Notes: a model not told the origin generated them from the sequence alone. A stretch of DNA of 64,000 nucleotides from Symbiodinium sp. CCMP2592 (GCA_905221615.1 CAJNDT010004890.1:434001-498000), one strand, 5' to 3'. Counted from the stretch's first letter, positions 1 through 10,735 are shown. Translations and numbers: made by a program.

Positions 1-801
1 CTCAAATGTCAAGGGTGCCTACTTACCCAAAAGGTCCAAGTACGGGAACGACATGCATCAAACTCGATGCCCTGAACAGACTGCCCCCCTTCCAATGCAG
101 TTCTTTGTCCGGCTTGACCACCGAAGTGTGAAGACGATCTCCATCAGAGTCTCAATATTTGCAGCACTGGTTGATTCCCGACATGTTCTACTGCACAATG
201 TTGGCCTAGGGGTTTGCCGCTTAGCACGAGAGACGCATGGAGAATGTTGGCTGCGATACCTGTACTTTATCCAATAATAATCATAGGCCGCTCTAGGTCC
301 ATTACATTAGTGTATACACAGTTTTCGAGACAGAGCCCCATTTCTATCTGTGAAGGCCGCTGAGCCCCGTGTAATACCCCACAGCGATTGCAGATCCCTT
401 TTACAAGCCCGTTCGTAAGGGCACCCTGCTCCAACTATTCAGGCCCTGCATTGCCCTACAAGAACCCCTACAAACCCCGAAAAGAACTCCAGTAAGCCTA
501 CTCTAACTATTTAGGCCCTAGATTACCCTACATGAAACCCTAAACCTTAACCGAAACCTTACAGGAGTCCAGGATGGATTCCTTAAAGCACCCCTACAAG
601 GAACCCTGAAAGCCCCCAAGGCCCTTAAAGAACCGTTATAAAGGAACCTTCACCCAGACCCCCAGGGAGGAGCCAAAAAGTGGATCCCTTAATGGGGGTT
701 CCGAAAAGTACCCTTAGTGGTATAGGGCCACAAATTAGGGGGTCTACTTTCTAGATCCTCCCGGGATTCTCGGCAGGCCCTAAAGCACCAAGTCGGGTGG
801 C
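1..801. other. uncharacterised, probably intronic or 3' of the DnaJ-like gene
   Basis: Mostly AT/C-rich text with short 'accctaaaccttaacc'-type degenerate telomere-like pieces (480-560). A minus-strand open stretch at about 60-170 reads plausibly (contains SVVKPDKELHWKGG) and could be an exon, but I see no homology. A degenerate H-type hairpin relative lies at about 675-775. The continuation of the DnaJ-like protein (zinc-finger/C-terminal region) was not found here. Confidence 0.4.
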
Positions 802-840
802 TGAAGAGGTCGAACGGGTTTGCATTCGGTCCGGCGCCAC
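802..840 (-). CDS. DNAJ: DnaJ-like exon: linker with NPFDLF
   Basis: About 39 nt reading GAGPNANPFDLF after a TCAGAG acceptor. The FDLF element matches the D-I-F-D-x-F motif that follows the J domain in class A/B proteins. The apparent donor is GC at 801-800. This is the most 3' exon I can place. Confidence 0.65.
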
Positions 841-2235
841 CTCTGACGTTTTAGGGTTTGGGGTTTAGGCTTTAGGGGTGTGAGGCTTGGGGTCGAGGGT
901 TCACGGCTTAGGGTTTAGCGCTTTGGGTTTCGGGTTTAAAGGGTGTTCAATCCCTCTTTGTTCTTGGTCTCTCTATCGGGCTTCTATACTATACCACCCT
1001 TAGAACCATAATCAAACATATCATGGTTAATATTCCCGTGGGTTTTATATGAACTAACCCAAAAAACAAAAAAGTCCAAAGGAGACTATAGTATAGCGTT
1101 CCATGGCTCGGTATTAGGCTTTCCCACACGGCCACTACCTATATGGTAGAATGCAGGGTTTCTATATTAGGAAGTACTACTATGGTTTGGGCAAATATTC
1201 CCCATCTCGGTACTTAGGACCGTTTGGGTTTCTCACAGGTCTTCAGGGCTTTACGATTGCAGCTCGCCTTCAGTGTCCATGTGCGCTACCATTCTGGTAA
1301 GAGGTACTTGCACATGCCGCACAAAGAGCCTGCGCTTTGAGCAAAGGACATTCTCAAATACTGGAACCCTTGCAGCATTGCGGGTGGCAGATCATCATGC
1401 GATCAAGTGAGAAAAAAAAGGGGCGGCGGTGCCAGCAAAGACGCTGGTTTTGCGGACCGGACCTGTTCCAACAGCCACTGCAAAAATGAACCAGACGACC
1501 TTGTTCCCAGCCGCATTTCAGAATGTGTAGGTGCGTGGACCTTTGGGGGTGGTGCGAGCATGCCCCAAACTTAAAGGTCCATGTGAACGGCGGAGCCTGC
1601 GCTTCCCAGTTCCAGTGTGAACAAAGTTACCATACTTACTCCAGGATGCCCAGTAACCTAGGAATAAGAAGGGCTCCCTTTTTGGTATTGGTTAACTTTA
1701 CGTGGAACATAGGACTACAAAAAGGTAATAAGGGTACTACTAGGCATCCTCGTATTTGTGACGCTACTTTCGACTACCCATGAACCTCCAAGCAGGGTGT
1801 TGGGGTTTGCAGCTTTGGGGCTGTTCTCTAGGCCCGATGAGGGTGCAGTGTAGTGTTAGGGCTCGGGGTTACATATTGCTCTAGTATCTCGGAAGCAACA
1901 CCCCAAATGTACCCTCACCAATATTCCTAGGTCTCTGTGTGTTGCACCTTCGTTCTTCCGTTGCTGCAAGATCTTACCAACCTCTGTCAGCTTCGGTTCT
2001 CTGACTGCCTCCTGCTGCTTCATCAGTAACAGTTCTTGGGAACATGCGAACCCAGAGAGCCCAATGCCCTGCTATTGGCCGAAGCCCTGCCTGCATCACC
2101 CGCAGCCCCAAGCCCGAACACCAAATGCCTGGTTGTTCTTCGGTCTGAAACATTGATGTCGAACTCTGAACACGGCATCCTAGCATACCTTCCTCTCCTT
2201 TTGTTTGCGTTCGCCCTTCTCCCTGTGTCTCTCGT

Positions 2236-2293
<58 letters not shown>

Positions 2294-2375
2294 CTATATC
2301 TGTCTCTCTCGCTCGATCTCTCTCTCTCTCTCTCTCTCTTTCGCGCTCGCTCGCTCTCTCTCTCTTTTTTTTTTT

Positions 2376-2407
<32 letters not shown>

Positions 2408-5400
2408 CCTGCAACTCTCTCTCGCTCTCTCAGGAGATGGAAAGAAAGATCGACATATATAGATCGACAGACGGATAGATTAGGCACATGTAGCCAGCGG
2501 GTCAATGCCACTCTAAAAACCCAAATGCGGCAGCCGTCATTGCATTGCACCTTGGAACACCGAGAAACCCAAACCCTAAACCCCAGACCCTGACCTTTAA
2601 ACTCCATAATTACCCCAAAACGACCACAAACCCTCAACCCCAAGCAAGAAACAGCCCGAAGCGCCAAAACCCAAACTCGAGGGACTGAGAGGCAGAGGGA
2701 TCCGTGAATGTCTGCGCTGTGCCAGCCTGCGTCGGCCCCTGCGCCATCGAGGCCTCAACGCACCGTCGGCTACCGGGTGTTATGACAGAGTTCCTTGCCT
2801 TGAAACACGGGGCTTCTTAAAGTCTTAGAGGGTTCCCTGAGATATGGGTTTTCTGAAAGGGTTCCTTGGAGGGTTCGGTGAAAGGCCTGGTTGGGGTTCG
2901 GGGTTAAGGTTCGGGGTCTAGTTAGCCAAACCCGAATGGTCCTAAGAAGCTACCTCGTGAGAAGGACGGTTTTGTCAAAAGTAAGGATTCTTCTGGTTTG
3001 TGTAAGTATCCCAGATGTGCCCCGATATAGCCCTGGAGATACTTGCGACCCCTTGAGACAGAACAGAACGACAATTGAGAGTACAATATAGCGGCCTTTT
3101 ACATCAGACTTTGGCTTTGGGCTTGCTACCATTATCTAGGGCGTCTAAAGGAACACTATGGGATACTACATTTTTTGTTCAGGGCGCTGGATTCGGTCAA
3201 AACTGTCACTGAAGCCGCCCTCAACGAGTAACTTTCAAGTAGTGATGATTTGAGGTATTGCAGGACTATAAACGGGATTCTTTTAAAGAAGATACCGCAA
3301 GTTACACAGAGCTTCATGTTGTGACTGAAGGTATTTTCTCTGGGTCATGGTTCCTCTGGAGTGACCGCCATGTGGACAGCGTTGACCAGGCTCGGTTCTG
3401 GACAAATTCTGACGCAGAAGAACACGTACTCGAGTCGGTCACGTGCAAACATTCGAAACTTTGATTAAAAGTTCATAACCCCACTTATAACTACCCATGA
3501 ACCTCCAAGTAGGATCAATCAGCCCTGAAGCTCAGCCATCTGCCTGCTTCCCCGTAGGCGTCGTAAAGCTGCCGTCTTTGCGGATCGGACAGAACCTGGA
3601 GCGGAAGACTTACAGATATCGATTCACTATAGGTGTCGATTTCAACAGTCCCCAAATGATTCATGATGAGGCTCTCTATTAAACAATAAGGAGCTCAGTT
3701 TCCATGGCAGCATCCGGCTTCTCCGAGTGCGGACTGTTTCGCACACTGGTTTCTGTAGGAGACTATGTCTTGTTGCGCCAACCTTCAGGATGCCACAGCA
3801 ACACACCCAAAGAGCCCAATACCTCTTAATTAAGGAATATACCTCAAACCATCATATCAAGGCCCCTGTCATTTAAGGTATATTCCTCATTTAAGGGGTA
3901 TTGGGCTCTCTGGCCAAGTGAGCCCCAAAGCTTCGCGCTGCGGACCCCGGGCCTCATAGGCCTTGGATATGTCCTTGAACTTGGCTTCGTCACCTCCCCG
4001 GTCAGGGTGGTACCTCGGTTTAGGGTATAGGGCTTAGGGTTTAAGGTTTAGGGTTTAAGGTTTAGGGTTTAGGGTTTAAGGTTTAGGGTTTAGGGTCTGC
4101 GCGTCAGAGTTTGGGGCTTCAAGGCTAAGCTTCCAATGCAGAGACTGGACGGCACAGCTACTGGCTCCGCGTTGACGTGGCTGACTTCTGAAACCCTCCT
4201 AAAAGTTAAACTTTTGGCCTCCTTATTATGGTTCATATAGAAACCCCAAGAGTTAGAGTCCTAATTAAGAGCCAACCAGAAGAACGCTAAGTTGAAAGAA
4301 AGTTTAGGGCGCTGTGCCCCAAACCGCTTCCCTCGAATTTGCCGAACCTAAGTAGGCTGCACTCTCGTTTCATGCGAGCAGACTGATGGTAGTGGCCTAC
4401 TTCCTACTTCCAGTCTGCACTACCCTAAGGCCCCAAAGTAGTTCCTTTTTGGGATTACCTTATAGGATTCTAAACATGGACCCCAAAAAGGAACTACTGT
4501 GGGGCTTTAGGGGAATGTCCGTGTATGGGAGGTGGTTTCGAAAAACGATTGCCGGAAGATCCAAGCTTCCAACCCAAAGGGTCCTAATTCTGTTATGGGG
4601 GATACCCAGAGAGCCCAATACCCCGTAATTAAGCAATATATCTTAAATTATAAGGGGCTTCATATTATGATTGAAGCTATATTCCTAAATTAAAGGGTAT
4701 TGGGCTCTCTGGGTACTTCCCCAAATCATAATAGTAATTCCTATAATAATAGAAACCCTAGATTCTCTCATGTAAGTACTTTGTACCCTTTGGGAATATA
4801 GGGGCTTGAGCAGTTGAAAATACTGTTCCCTACTGTTGATGATATAAATCCGTAAATTATCCTAAGGTGCCTAAACTATGGGAATAATGGTACACTCCTT
4901 ATTATGGGTACTGCAGGATTTACATCATCAACCGTAGGGCTCCGTATTGAAACTAATCATGCTGCACTACCCCTGAACCCTATTCCACGAAATATTGCAA
5001 CAGCCTCCCACCTCAACAAAAACAGAATCGAATCTTAATTAGGGCTCGATGTTAAACCAATGAGGAAATCAAATGAGGAAACCCAAATCATCCTAAATCT
5101 GCATCAGTTGTCTCGAGTTCACAGCAGAGTACATCCGATTCTGGCTTGCTTAAACAGAATTCGAGGGCCATTTGGAAGTTTCCGAACACAGGGGACCCTA
5201 ATATACTACCCTAAATAGAATACTAGGATCCTTTTAACAAGGACCACAAAATAAGGTACCCCTAACTTTCTGAAACTCAAAACCCTAAACCCTTTGAAAT
5301 TATAGAACCCTGATAGAACCCTTATAGTACCCCTTTAACGGAACTCTTTAAATTACCCCTAATTCTCGGAACCCTCCCCCCATTTTGGGCTTCAGAATCT

Positions 5401-8400
5401 CTTAGACTTGTGTTCGGTTCAGGGTTTTAGGGCCTTTATCGGAACTCTTTGAATTACCCCTAATTCTCGGAACCCCCCCCCCCATTTTGGGCTTCAGAAT
5501 CTCTTAGACTTGTGTTCTTTATGGCTCCAAGGCTTTTGGGCCCAAGCCCCCTGTCATGCGACAGGTTTAGGGTTCAGGGTTTTAGGGTTTAGGGGTTTTA
5601 GGGTTTAGGGTTTTAGGGGTTTTAGGGTTTAGGGGTTTTAGGATTTAGGGTTTAGGGGTTTTGGGGTTTAGGGGTTTTAGGATTTAGGGTTTAGGGGGCT
5701 TTAGGGTTTAGGGTTTAGGGGAGTGCCAAAAGGGCTCAAACACGACTAGCTGAATTTCCAACCAGGCTTCTTTCTTTCTTTTTTTGAGGGGTAGGGTGGG
5801 GGGGGGGGGTGCCTGCAACTCCAAAAGCAAAACTGCCCGGTAATCAACCAAGAAAATGGGCTCCGGACTTCATTGCCTGCTTCTTGTAAGCAGATTTGAT
5901 CTCCGCCTGGGTGCTTGCACCCTCGAAATTACAAGCCTTTGGGTGGGAGATGACAAACACCTTGGGCTTGGATGTTATACTCTCAGTGAATACCTGGGCT
6001 GGGGCATAGAGCTTGCTTGGAGGATCGGGGGACTTAGTAAGTAGGTAGTGGGTAGACTTATAAGTACCCTAAAAGGGACCCTAATTGGGGCTATCGTACT
6101 TGTAAGTCCCTAAAGTAACCAGTTACTAAGTCCTCCGACTCCGACCCTCCAAGTGGGCTCTATGAGGATATGAGGTAGAGGCAAAACTGACCCGGACATG
6201 CAAGAAGCCTAGCCCTGAAGCCTGCGTAAAGCCTATACAGCCTAAAGGCCTTACAGTAAGCCCCATAAAGTTGGAAACCGGATTACGTCCAAATAGTGCT
6301 GGGATTCCGTATACATTACTCTTAAGGATTGAGGCTGTGGGGTTTGCAACTTTTGGGCTTCTACTGCAAACCCTGCGGCCGAAACCCCAAAGCCCAGGCT
6401 GCAAAATAAATCCTGGACGTTTCGGTGGGGAGCTTTAACGCACTCGATTGGCTGTGCGGCGTGTCAGTGCTGGGCTACCTAGACAAGCACATTACCTCCT
6501 AACGGAGGAAGAACTAGGTTGGGATTTCAGGGTTTGTAGTTCTACCTTTAGGATCCAGGCCTTCGGGTTTAAACATATGACGTTCAGGAGTCCTGTTTAT
6601 GGATTACGGGCCACGCAGGGAATTCTCCAAACCAGATCATGTGTCGACATGCATGGCCTCGCTGGCATTGCGATCGACTTCCAGCAGCCTTGGATGTGGG
6701 TCTGATGTGAGCTTTCTTCCCAATATTGAAGGGAATGCAAGCTTACACCTTCAGAAGCATGTTTCGCAGCAGCCCAGAAGGGTTTTAAGTTCCGAGTTTG
6801 CAGATTCAGATGGAATCTATAGGATGAGGAGAGGAGTCTTGCGACTAGCAAGTAGACCTTCATCGAACATCGGAGTCTGATGTAGAACAGGTCTCGATGG
6901 CATTTCTACACCATAGATTCTAGATATATGGAGGCCTACAAGGGGAAACCATTGACTAAGAAAACTCAAACCTAACAAGTTTGGAGGATGCTGTACTTGT
7001 AAAGATGCCTGATAGCATGCAGGCCCTGCCTTGCGCTTTAAGTCAGTTTCAGGAGTTCAGGTAACCCTGAACCCAAGGCCAGCCAGCTCTGTAGGCCCCT
7101 ACATTAATCTCTGACCTTTACAATTGTCTGCGTCCTAAGCTTCGAGGCCTAGAAGACCCAACCTTTTCGGCTTAGGTCTTCACGGTTAACTAAGTCTTTA
7201 GAGAAAAAACGTTTTAAAATTACTTTAAGTTTAAGCCTGCCGGGTTTAGGATTCTAAGGAAGAGAGGTTTGGAGTTCAAGATTATGTGCCCTGAACCCTC
7301 CTCCCTGCAGCCAAGCTGCTGGTATAGCCGGTCATCACCACCACCTCCCCCTGGGTTTTGCGCTCAATGCTTGGGGAAGGTTCCTGTTGAGGGCTCCTCT
7401 AGAGGGTTCTGAAACGGGTGCGTTTCAAGGGCCCCTATTAAGTTCCTACACGACCAGATTCTTCAAGCCAGAAGCCCGGATCCCTCTCGCCCTGCGCACG
7501 TAAACCCGACATCCTAGACCCCTGAACCCTGAACCCTGAGCCCTTATGCTACGCCTTACAAGCCTCAGTCCAAAGGCGGCATCCACCACCGCAATGGTAT
7601 TAACCCATCTAGCCCGACCTTGTCAAAACAACCATATGCGAGTAATGATGTCACCAAAATCAACACCGTTCGAATGCCTGAGTATGAAGACGAGTTTGTG
7701 AGGTCTAAACCGTCGTCCAAAACAATGTACACGGAGTTGGGACATACTGCTTTGGATTTTGCGGTTGCCTAATCGCAGGTACTGCCACACACGGTTCCCC
7801 GGAGCACAATCGTATCATTCAGCTTCTATTCGCTGGCAAAATACATATGTTTGGTGCTCCGGAAGATAAACGCCAAACATTGCAGTTTCGGATGTGCCAG
7901 ACCCCTATTCCGTGCAACCTTTGCCACATGGCGTGCCGCTCCCAGGCCCACGCATAGGCACTTGTCGAGCGAATTCACGTCACCTCGCGAGGAAGTGGAC
8001 TCATGTAGGTCACCCGGGTTGCACACGTACCAAACCTGAAAGCACTCAGGCTGACCCGGCGATGCGAAGCGCTGGATACGTACACCTGCCCTGGGTGGCA
8101 GCAACCACAGGGCAGAGGATCCATGCTCGTGCCGTCGTCGCATGGAGCATGTTCCAACTTTGCAACTCTGACTCTCACCATCTATAGATGAGATCGTCTT
8201 TATGCGGCATCAAAACCCCAACTAACCTAAATCCTTGCACCTGAACCCGAGCCCTAAACCCAAGAATCGTAAACCCTGAACGTTTAAGCACAAACCCAAG
8301 ATGCCTAAACCCGACCTGTGGCCAAAAAACTACCTGTTCAAGAAACCATATGCAGACAGATATATATATATACACATATGTATACATATATATATATATA

Positions 8401-8826
8401 TACATAGATAGATAGAAACCACAATAAGGAACAGGACAAAGGTTGGTCTTCGTAGCTGCAGGTATCCCTACAAACCCTAGACCCAAAGGGTCCTAAATAC
8501 ATATATATATATATATATAGATAGTCGAATGAAGGGCGTCTGTGATAGGAATTGCTATTCTGGTTTGGGCAAATTTCCCCCAGTAGGAACCCTTATAGCA
8601 ACCCTGGAACCCTAGACCCTAAACCCCTGAACCCTAAATCCTAAACCCATAAAACCCTCAACCCCCAATCCCATAATCAAGCCCTAAACCCTAAACCCAT
8701 AACTAAGCCCTAAACCCTAAACCCACGATTAAGCCCTAAACTCTAAACCCCTAACGTTCCTAGACCCCCCCCACGGAGCCGCGCCTCCAGGACCGAAGCC
8801 TCCGCCGAACGGGAAGCCTCCGAAAC
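802..8826 (-). CDS. DNAJ: J-domain (DnaJ/Hsp40, class A-like) protein, multi-exon, partial
   Basis: A co-chaperone that stimulates Hsp70 ATPase through its J domain. Seven exons on the minus strand, in transcription order 8785-8826, 7313-7350, 5869-5921, 3953-4013, 3544-3595, 2727-2753 and 802-840, join in frame. They give a G/F-rich segment, the J-domain start (DDRLYQQL), helix II (AEIKSAYKKQAMK), the HPD loop, helix III (KFKDISKAYEVL), helix IV (SDPQRRQLYDAYGEAG) and a Gly/Ala linker ending in NPFDLF, the usual order in protist class A proteins with a Gly/Phe N-terminus. Introns are 357-1886 bp and contain hairpin elements and TTTAGGG tracts. Five of the six donors following these exons within or beyond the model are GC and one is GT; the donor of exon 2 reads GG and is ambiguous. 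All acceptors are AG. The first exon with the start codon (a candidate is at 13708-13747) and the zinc-finger/C-terminal part are not resolved. Confidence 0.9.
849..940 (+). repeat. degenerate TTTAGGG tract
   Basis: Imperfect TTTAGGG units (ttagggtttggggtttaggc and similar) just beyond the 802-840 exon, within the preceding intron of the DnaJ-like gene. Confidence 0.7.
1657..1755. repeat. hairpin element, family E
   Basis: Starts CCTAGGAATAAGAAGGGCTC and ends with the inverted 'actaggcatcct' arm. Related copies at 44208-44303 and 45839-45934. A family B end (ctacccatgaacctccaag) follows immediately. Confidence 0.55.
2239..2412. repeat. (TC)n microsatellite
   Basis: About 170 bp of CT/TC dinucleotides interrupted by 'gctcgatc', T-runs and 'gcgctcgctcgc'. 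Produces long Ser/Leu and Glu/Arg reading frames on the two strands that are not genes. Confidence 0.95.
2727..2753 (-). CDS. DNAJ: DnaJ-like microexon: Gly/Ala linker
   Basis: Only 27 nt, reading LDGAGADA with split codons at both ends. Acceptor GTTGAG, donor GC. Phases fit both neighbours, and the peptide fits the Gly-rich linker that follows the J domain; length and lack of conserved residues make it less certain. Confidence 0.6.
3544..3595 (-). CDS. DNAJ: DnaJ-like exon: J-domain helix IV
   Basis: 52 nt reading VLSDPQRRQLYDAYGEA plus one base. It continues KAYE from the previous exon to give the canonical AYEVLSDPxxRxxYD motif. Acceptor CTCCAG, donor GC (GCAGAT). Confidence 0.92.
3806..3913. 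repeat. hairpin element, family C (AGAGCCCAAT ends)
   Basis: Inverted arms 'agagcccaatacctcttaat' and its reverse complement, with the family core TTAATTAAGGAATATACCT. Lies in the DnaJ-like intron 3596-3952. Confidence 0.85.
3953..4013 (-). CDS. DNAJ: DnaJ-like exon: HPD loop and helix III
   Basis: 61 nt reading YHPDRGGDEAKFKDISKAYE. The HPD tripeptide is the diagnostic catalytic loop of J domains. Acceptor ACCGAG lies directly downstream (in sense) of a TTTAGGG tract at 4017-4102 that reads CCCTAAA on the coding strand; donor is GC. Confidence 0.93.
4017..4102 (+). repeat. TTTAGGG/TTTAAGG tract
   Basis: Alternating TTTAGGG and TTTAAGG units directly abutting the acceptor of the HPD exon; on the coding (minus) strand it reads CCCTAAA up to the acceptor. 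Confidence 0.9.
4422..4513. repeat. hairpin element, family O
   Basis: Arms 'ccctaaggccccaaagtagt' and 'actactgtggggctttaggg' are inverted; inner arms 'tcctttttggg' and 'ccccaaaaagga' also pair. Confidence 0.8.
4604..4715. repeat. hairpin element, family C
   Basis: Arms TACCCAGAGAGCCCAATACC and its inverse GGTATTGGGCTCTCTGGGTA at the two ends, core with taattaagcaatatatctt. In the 4014-5868 intron. Confidence 0.9.
4831..4937. repeat. hairpin element, family F
   Basis: Arms 'tactgttgatgatataaatc' and 'gatttacatcatcaaccgta'; internal CTAAACTATGGGAATAATGG shared with copies at 19874 and 30344. In the 4014-5868 intron. Confidence 0.85.
5176..5279. repeat. hairpin element, family H (TTTCCGAAAAT ends)
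   Basis: Starts 'ggaagtttccgaacacaggg', ends 'aactttctgaaactc', with the family core 'aggatccttttaacaaggac'. Third hairpin family within the same intron. Confidence 0.7.
5340..5517 (+). repeat. tandem duplication, ~76-bp unit
   Basis: 5340-5415 and 5441-5517 share 'gaactctttraattacccct' through 'cttagacttgtgttc', differing mainly in a C-run length. They are separated by 25 bp containing 'gggttttaggg'. Confidence 0.85.
5560..5722 (+). repeat. TTTAGGG tract
   Basis: About 20 imperfect TTTAGGG/TTTTAGGG/TTTAGGGG units within the 4014-5868 intron, close to the 5869-5921 exon. Confidence 0.92.
5869..5921 (-). CDS. DNAJ: DnaJ-like exon: J-domain helix II
   Basis: 53 nt reading GASTQAEIKSAYKKQAM plus two bases of a Lys codon. 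Acceptor TTTCGAG, donor GT (GTCCGG). Lys codon AA|G is completed by the first base of the next exon, giving K-YHPD. Helix II of J domains typically carries the basic face (KKQ here) that contacts Hsp70. Confidence 0.88.
6016..6153. repeat. hairpin element, family A
   Basis: Left arm CTTGGAGGATCGGGGGACTT, right arm ends CCGACCCTCCAAG. The core 'cttataagtaccctaaaagg' is shared with copies at 12559, 25136 and 45675. The right arm carries a small insertion (ccgact). Confidence 0.88.
7313..7350 (-). CDS. DNAJ: DnaJ-like exon: start of J domain
   Basis: 38 nt reading GGGGDDRLYQQL after a CCCAG acceptor. It supplies helix I of the J domain. The exon must end at CTT to keep frame with GASTQ in the next exon, leaving GG as the apparent donor dinucleotide; an alternative split (G|GC) breaks the frame. 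This boundary is therefore the least certain in the gene. Confidence 0.8.
8358..8412. repeat. (AT)/(GATA) microsatellite
   Basis: Runs of tatata, acacatatgtat and gatagatagata; another (AT)n tract at 8500-8522. Confidence 0.9.
8580..8757 (-). repeat. CCCTAAA tract, left bracket of a DnaJ-like exon
   Basis: Degenerate CCCTAAA units (accctaaacccctgaaccct and similar) ending about 30 bp before the exon 8785-8826, with the opposite-orientation TTTAGGG tract beginning about 20 bp after it. Confidence 0.9.
8785..8826 (-). CDS. DNAJ: DnaJ-like exon: Gly/Phe-rich N-terminal segment
   Basis: 42 nt reading GFGGFPFGGGFGPG, with the first codon split. It is preceded by GCAGCGCAG (acceptor) and followed by a GC donor. 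The phase (2 nt in, 1 nt out) matches the next exon. It sits between a CCCTAAA tract (8580-8757) and a TTTAGGG tract (8845-9062) with little spare sequence. Confidence 0.8.
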
Positions 8827-8844
8827 CTGCGCTGCTGCTTGGGG

Positions 8845-9062
8845 GTTTAGAGTTTAGGGTTTAGGGGCTTAGGGTTTCGGGTTGAGGGCGTTTAAGGGCT
8901 GAGGGGTTTAGGGCTTAGGGTTCATAGGAGCTAATAAAGGGGGAGGCTTAGGTCTCAGGGTTTAGGGTTTACGGGCTTAAGGGTTTAGGGTTAAGGATGT
9001 AGGGGTTTAGGGTTTAAGGGGTTAAGGGTCAAGGATGTAGGGGTTTAGGGTTTAGGGTTTCT
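8845..9062 (+). repeat. TTTAGGG tract, right bracket of a DnaJ-like exon
   Basis: Long run of TTTAGGG, TTAGGG and TTTAGGGG units. Inverted relative to the tract at 8580-8757. Confidence 0.92.
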
Positions 9063-10380
9063 GGGAGCTGGTTAAGGGGGTACGGGTTGCTGCGACGGCC
9101 TCAATTTCTATACTGCAAGAGCACGACAAGGATACCATAAGGGTTCCTTTATTTACCTGAACTATAAGGGCACTAAAACTACAATCAGGGTTTCTACAAG
9201 GGTAACATAAGACAATTGTAAGGGCACCAAAAGCGAGATGTAAAGGGAGCTATAAGGGTTTCTTTACAGAAGGGACGGTCGCGGATTTCTATATGGGTGC
9301 TATTGGGCTGCAGGACTAAGGGGATCAAGGCCGAAAGCTAAACATCTGCTTCACAAAATCTTGAGGCCTTTATATACATTGAATAGGCTTTGGGGGGGCG
9401 TGCATTTTACCAGACTCATAATGGGGGACCCTCCGGAATAAGGTTTCTCTTGTCGGGCCACCCGCATGTGTTAAATAGGAATCCAATCAAGCTTGTGTAT
9501 TGCTTCTAGGGCTTGCCAAAGGGCTTCATCGGGTGTTTACAGTGTCGTACCGGGCGTTGTGTTTTTGCAAGGCCTGCCATGAATTGCATAGGTTGCTTGT
9601 GGGATTTTGACATGTTTAAATACAGTGGCCGTCGTGGTTAATTACAGTGAGGTCTTGCTGTTGAAGAGAGCATACTTATACAAGGGACTAAAACATCGGG
9701 ACAATACTATTACGACCTGCTTGTATGGGTCATCTGTAGAACACACACACACACACACAGTGTGTACACCACCGCTCACACTCACGACCACAAACATGAC
9801 CAACAAACTATGCCGGAAACCTTGAATCCATAAGCCCTAAACTTCCCCAAACCCGTCTATGTGCGATCATGGCCGGCACCTGCAGCGAAGGCTCGCTGGC
9901 CGTACAATGCGGAGGCCCACTGAAGCCTGGGGATTTGGGTCTATATAGGGGTCGGATTACTTAGAATACGGCCTTAGGGTACATCGTTGAACTATAGCAA
10001 AAGACAGAAAAAGAAGCCCAAAGGAATAATTCAGGCAAGTACTAGTACTCTGAGTGCCCCATTTATTCCCTAGCTATTTCCTGCCGACCTCTGCCACAAG
10101 TTACGCCCATATTAAGCGCTTAGTAGGCTCTTATTTCTGGCCACCGCAAACCGAAAACACGAAGCCTTACCTAAACCCTATAAACCCTAAACCCTAAGCC
10201 CCCGAAACCCTTATTCAATTCATTATTCCGGTGATGTTCTGGGGCGGGAGCTTGGAGGTGGCGAGCATAGACTCATCTGAACTTAGGCGTCGGTATTATG
10301 GGTACCTTAGGGTTCCTTTAAAGGGGTACTATAAGGGCACTATACGGGTTCCTCTAAAGGGTTACTATAAGGGTTCGGGG
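9063..10380. other. no supported gene; possible short minus exons
   Basis: AT-rich spacer with 'aagggttcctttataagggc' style fragments, an (AC)n tract (9740-9759) and a CCCTAAA tract (10163-10208). Two minus-strand stretches read plausibly with splice-like ends: about 9545-9577 (ALQKHNARYDT) and about 9880-9925 (FSGPPHCTASEPSLQ). Neither has recognisable homology, so I do not call them. Confidence 0.35.
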
Positions 10381-10475
10381 GTTTCCGAAAATTAGGGGTT
10401 CCTTACTATGGGGTCCTTATAATAAGGATCCTAATATTTAGGGTACCATATTGGGTCCCCAATTTTCGGAAACTA
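10381..10475. repeat. hairpin element, family H
   Basis: Arms 'gtttccgaaaattaggggtt' and 'ccccaattttcggaaac' are inverted. Core 'taataaggatcctaatattt'. Confidence 0.88.
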
Positions 10476-10680
10476 CCATTTAAAACTTAAGATTTCGGGG
10501 CCCAGGGCTGTAGCTTGTGGCTTGTTAGTGAAGTCCGAGGTCCGCTGCGCGTGTTTTCTTTACGTCTCTTGGGTTTGCGGCTTCGGGGTTTTCTGTTTCT
10601 TTGGGTTTTGGGGGCCTTTGGGCTTTTGGTTTGGGGGGTTCGAGTCCACCGTCCCTGTTGCACCTGGGTTGGCGGCACCC

Positions 10681-10735
10681 ACAATCTCAAACCCTAAACC
10701 TGAATGATCTCACAACCCTAAACCTAAACCCTAAA
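10681..10735 (-). repeat. CCCTAAA tract
   Basis: Units 'aaccctaaacctaaacccta' and similar immediately left of the candidate exon 10755-10814. Confidence 0.85.

Noticed and set aside
1974-2667. Long overlapping frames rich in Arg/Glu and Leu/Ser
   Set aside because: They are translations of the (TC)n microsatellite on both strands.
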